Below, in pieces: positions 60,437 through 64,000 of a stretch of 64,000 nt of DNA. Numbering within the stretch: the stretch's first letter is position 1; every line of letters starts with the position of its first letter. The stretch covers positions 94,572,723-94,636,722 of the forward strand of contig CM049309.1 in NCBI GenBank assembly GCA_026874595.1. Reading direction: 5' to 3'. The notes under the pieces were generated by a model that did no database searches, was not told where the DNA came from, and was given only the letters and a program-made list of their open reading frames with translations. A program made the position numbers and the translations under genes. This DNA is from Sipunculus nudus (taxonomy: Eukaryota > Annelida > Sipuncula > Golfingiida > Sipunculidae).

Positions 60437-61936
60437 CGGCCAAACAAGTATCAACGTAACATACGGCTGATCAATTATAGAACAAACACGTATCAACGTA
60501 ACATACGGCTAATCAATTATAGAACAAACACGTATCAACGCAACATACGGCTAGTCAGTTATAGAATAAACACCTATCAACTTAACATACGGCTAGTCAA
60601 TTATAGAACAAACACGTATCAACGTAACATACGGCTAATCAATTATAGAACAAACACGTATCAACTCAACATACGGCTAGTCAGTTATAAAACAAACGTG
60701 TATCAACGTAACATACTGATATTATAGAACAAACACGTATCAACTCAACATACGGCTAGTCAGTTATAGAACAAACGTGTATCAACGTCAAATACGGCTA
60801 GTCAATTATAGAACAAACACGTATTAACGTAACATACGGCTAGTCAATTATAGAAGAAACACGTATTAACGTAACATACGGCTAGTCAATTATAGAAGAA
60901 ACACGTATTAAGGTAAAATACGGCTAAGTCGGTTATAGAACAAACACGTATCAACGTAACATACCCCATCGAAAAACAGCTGAACATGCTGAATGGGCCA
61001 TCCTGGTAAAATATATGTATAAATAAATAAATACGGCTAAACAATTATAGAACAAACACGTATTAACGTAACATACGGCTAGTCGGTTATAGAACAAACA
61101 CCTATCAACGTAACATACGGCTAATCAATTATAGAACAAACACGTATTAACGTAACATACGGCTAACCAATTATAGAACAAACACGTATCAAAGTTACAT
61201 ACGGCTAATCAATTATAGAACAAACACGTATCAACGTAACATACGGCTAGTCAATTATAGAAGAAACACGTGTTAACGTAACATACGGCTAGTCAATTAT
61301 AGAAGAAACACGTATTAACGTAACATACGGCTAGTCAATTATAGAAGAAACACGTATTAACGCAACATAGGGCTAGTCAATTATAGAAGAAACACGTATT
61401 AACGCAACATCTGGCTAGTCAATTATAGAAGAAACACGTATCAACGCAACATACGGCTAGTCAATTATAGAAGAAACACGTATTAACGCAACATACGGCT
61501 AGTCAATTATAGAAGAAACACGTATTAACGCAACATACGGCTAGTCAATTATAGAACAAACACGTATTAACGTAACATACGGCTAGTCAATTATAGAAGA
61601 AACACGTATCAACGTAACAAACGGCTAGTCAATTATAGAAGAAACACGTATCAACGTAACATACGGCTAGTCAATTATAGAACAAACACGTATTAACGTA
61701 ACATACGGCTAGTCAATTATAGAAGAAACACGTATTAACGTAACATACGGCTAGTCAATTATAGAACAAACACGTATAAACGTAACATACGGCTAGTCAA
61801 TTATAGAACAAACACGTATCAACGTAACATACGGCTAGTCAATTATAGAAGAAACACGTATTAACGTAACATACGGCTAGTCAATTATAGAAGAAACACG
61901 TATCAACGTCACATACGGCTAGTCGGTTATAGAACG
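60437..61936. repeat. 42-bp minisatellite, about 34 copies
   Basis: Head-to-tail units of 42 bp include ACATACGGCTAGTCAATTAT and AGAACAAACACGTATCAACG. Common alternates are AGAAGAAAC for AGAACAAAC, TATTAACG for TATCAACG, and GTCGGTTAT for GTCAATTAT. A stop-free run in the first 0.3 kb (RLINYRTNTYQ-type repeat) is a by-product of the length being divisible by three. One insertion interrupts the array at about 60963-61033. Confidence 0.95.
60963..61033 (+). mobile_element. Retroelement-like 3' tail inserted in the 42-bp array
   Basis: About 70 bp unrelated to the array interrupt one unit: ACAGCTGAACATGCTGAATG, then GGGCCATCCTGGTAAAATA, ending in (TAAA)n. A short low-complexity (TAAA)n tail is typical of the 3' end of 5'-truncated SINE/LINE insertions. 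The family is not determined. Confidence 0.5.
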
Positions 61937-62320
61937 AGTTATACATTCTATGAAATGATTAGTCCATCGCGGCATACATGGCCGTGAATTTCTATGTTAT
62001 ACACAGCAGAAATTGTTTTTTTATCTTATTTTTCTAAAATTTTACTGCACACAAAGAAATTCAGCTAACTAACATTAAGTCCCTGATTTTATATTGGGAA
62101 GGTTTGTGTATATATTAAAGTAATAAAATCATATCTATCATGTGACAGAAGAAATTATAAACAAGTTGTAAACAGCTGTAAATCACCATCAGAAATCAAA
62201 TCAATGAGATTATGTTTTCTATGTAGTCAATCTAATTATGTAATGGATTAAATTTTTGTTCATTAAATGTGTTTGACGTATGTCGGTTAAAATGTGTATA
62301 TTGTATGTGTTATTTGTGCA

Positions 62321-62351
<31 letters not shown>

Positions 62352-62690
62352 GAAATTTGTATTCGTTGTAGCCACATAGGGTAATGTGGCTGCCAATTTA
62401 GATATACCAAGTGAGTCGTAGTGAAGCTTTTGTTGTTTTAGCAGCTGTTGGATAAAATGGTCACGTGACAGCTGATATTTTTAGAATTACTCCGGGCTCA
62501 AAGACACTGACAGTACTCTCGGACTAACCAGACAAAGAAAGTTAGTTTAAGCACATAAAAGGCCGAAAATAAATTACACAGCCAAATGGGTAAACTTGGT
62601 AAAAAAAGATTAAATTCAATTCAAAACACTTTTTGGGCAAGTTGCGTCCACACTGAAATTTAACTCTTGTCTCTATGTGACCGCCTATCT
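61937..62690. other. AT-rich low-copy sequence with (AAT)n microsatellite
   Basis: AT-rich and non-coding as far as I can see. A perfect (AAT)n tract of about 29 bp lies at 62321-62349. Confidence 0.6.
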
Positions 62691-62790
62691 CTCTGTCTAG
62701 TTCTCTCTCAGTCTAGCTGTCTCTCTGTCTGTCTTCCCCTCGGTCTTACTGTCTGTCTCCCTCTGTCGCTCTCTCTTTTTCTCTCTGTCA
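62691..62790. repeat. Pyrimidine-rich TCTC/TGTC low-complexity tract
   Basis: Dense CTCTCTGTCTGTCT-type sequence on the plus strand, a degenerate microsatellite. Confidence 0.85.
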
Positions 62791-63290
62791 CATGAGACAA
62801 CAACATTAGATATATGACTCATCCACAACCGGCAACAGGCGTCGGGATTTAATGAATTTATGTCAAAACTTTGCCAATAAACTGAGGCAGTAAGCTATAC
62901 GGCAGTATACTCGCTGTTTTTTTTTTTTTTTCTTTTTTGGCTGACTTTCCCTGAAGCATAGGTATGGTTAAAGCAATATATATTAGCGCTGAATACAACA
63001 AGAGTTACTTTGTTCGCGACCAAATGTCACGGGTGCGCTATTCCAAATCACAAGTGCATGGCAGTCATAAAACTCAGTGACTGCTGTCGCAAAGTAAGAC
63101 CCTTTACTGCGCATGTGCAAAGTATAACCTGTCCACCTGAAACGGATTGCGTTTGGTAAAGTGAGTTTAAAATTATGACAAACATGGTGTGAAATAATAA
63201 TAATGAAGTTACTTGAACGCCACGATTCATGTAATTGCACATGAGTAATTATTGTGACATATTTCATTAACAAAATGTTGATTAACTGGT
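62791..63290. other. Low-copy sequence, no gene recognised
   Basis: Contains a T run near 62920. A minus-strand open frame of about 120 codons extends from the 61-bp array into this region (62983-63348). It shows no domain and part of it is repeat-derived, so I do not call it. Confidence 0.5.
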
Positions 63291-63529
63291 ATGACACGCC
63301 GCGCTCTGTCCCGTACCAGCTCATGTAGTATAGACTACAGCACCACATTACATGGCACGCCGCGCTCTGTCCCGTACCAGCTCATGTAGTATAGACAACA
63401 GCACCACGTAACATGACACGCCGCGCTCTGTCCCGTACCAGCTCATGTAGCATAGACTACAGCACCACTTAACATGGCACGCCGCGCTCTGTCCCGTACC
63501 AGCTCATGTAGTATAGACTACAGCACCGA
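63291..63529. repeat. 61-bp x 4 tandem repeat
   Basis: Four units repeat with exact 61-bp spacing (GCGCTCTGTC at 63301, 63362, 63423 and 63484). Each contains CCCGTACCAGCTCATGTAG. The first and fourth copies carry the small stem GTAGT-ATAG-ACTAC. In the second and third copies one stem arm is changed (GACAAC, GTAGCATAG). Confidence 0.95.
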
Positions 63530-64000
63530 GTAGTCTTATTCCTGGACTAAGATAAGGTACTCGCAGAATGAACACTAGGAAATTAATACACGGCACATGG
63601 CCCGATTTCAGTGCTCAAACATTAAGAAAACATTATGAAAGCAAGTGCTTCCGTTAATTATAATGTTATTTACAACTCTGTACATGCGTCTACTGACTGA
63701 AAATGTTTCAGACGAAAGTTTGGCATATTCTTTCCTTAAATGGATTCCCCGGTCAGACCTAAATGGTTAAATTTTTGTCCATGTGCTATTTGAACACGCA
63801 TCGGTAATCTGCTCACTGATGGTTTTGTTTCAGTAGTAAACAAATGTTTTTAGAAATGTAAACTGAAGACACTACACTCCTTGCTCTTTAAGGTCACTGT
63901 CCTTAAGCAGAAGCGGATTCAGAGAAGGCGTCCAGCCGATCCGGAACCTCCCCCCCCCCCTTTTTTTTTTTTTAAACGTCGAAGCCTTTTCTATGGCCTT
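63530..64000. other. Low-copy sequence, possible truncated MITE at right edge
   Basis: Nothing coding is recognised. From 63908, CAGAAGCGGATTCAGAG followed by a C run and a T run (about 63949-63973) resembles a hAT-type MITE terminus (CAGGGGCGGATCC-like). The element would run off the window, so this is only a suggestion. Confidence 0.4.

Noticed and set aside
62983..63348. 121-codon minus-strand open frame
   Set aside because: It starts inside the 61-bp tandem repeat, has no recognisable domain, and is not flanked by convincing splice or promoter signals.

Overview
The window is animal nuclear DNA, most likely from a mollusc or another lophotrochozoan. The case rests on one intron-containing gene with GT-AG splice sites, microsatellites, MITE-like insertions, very abundant tandem repeats, and an interspersed repeat ending in a GCGGGGGAC-type tail of a kind I associate with mollusc genomes. 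The phylum assignment is an inference. There are no bacterial operons, tRNAs, rRNAs or CRISPR arrays.

The only gene I can support is the 3' part of an aquaporin (MIP family) on the minus strand. Four coding exons lie at 26307-26367, 24605-24824, 21309-21413 and 20082-20177. Together they carry transmembrane helix 3 to the C-terminus, including the second NPA box (GASVNPARSFGP) and the stop codon. The 5' exons (start codon, helices 1-2, first NPA box) are not visible and should lie beyond the right edge. If so, one intron is more than 37 kb long and contains a 31-kb minisatellite.

Layout: 1-497, AT-rich flank. 498-13649 and 15455-20070, one ~17.8-kb minisatellite of 27/28-bp units, split by a 1.8-kb element with terminal inverted repeats (13650-15454). 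20082-26367, the aquaporin exons, with introns holding a hAT-like MITE (20572-21026, 8-bp target duplication), an exact 8-copy 27-bp array (21682-21897), a ~103-bp array with four-monomer higher-order structure (22105-24420), and a ~150-bp three-copy repeat (25431-25880). 26474-57465, a 40-bp minisatellite of roughly 775 units with nested tandem duplications of about 1.0, 2.5 and 7.74 kb and ten poly-G tracts. 57466-64000, low-copy sequence with short arrays (20 bp x4, a G-rich GT array, 42 bp x ~34 broken by a retroelement-like tail, 61 bp x4).

Almost every long open frame in the first 20 kb comes from the 27-bp period and the lack of stop codons on the plus strand. I do not regard these as genes. 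I found no multi-gene system. The points most worth following are the missing selectivity-filter histidine in the aquaporin, the minisatellite that begins about 11 bp past the aquaporin stop codon, the methylation-decay pattern in that minisatellite, and the duplication history written in the 40-bp satellite.
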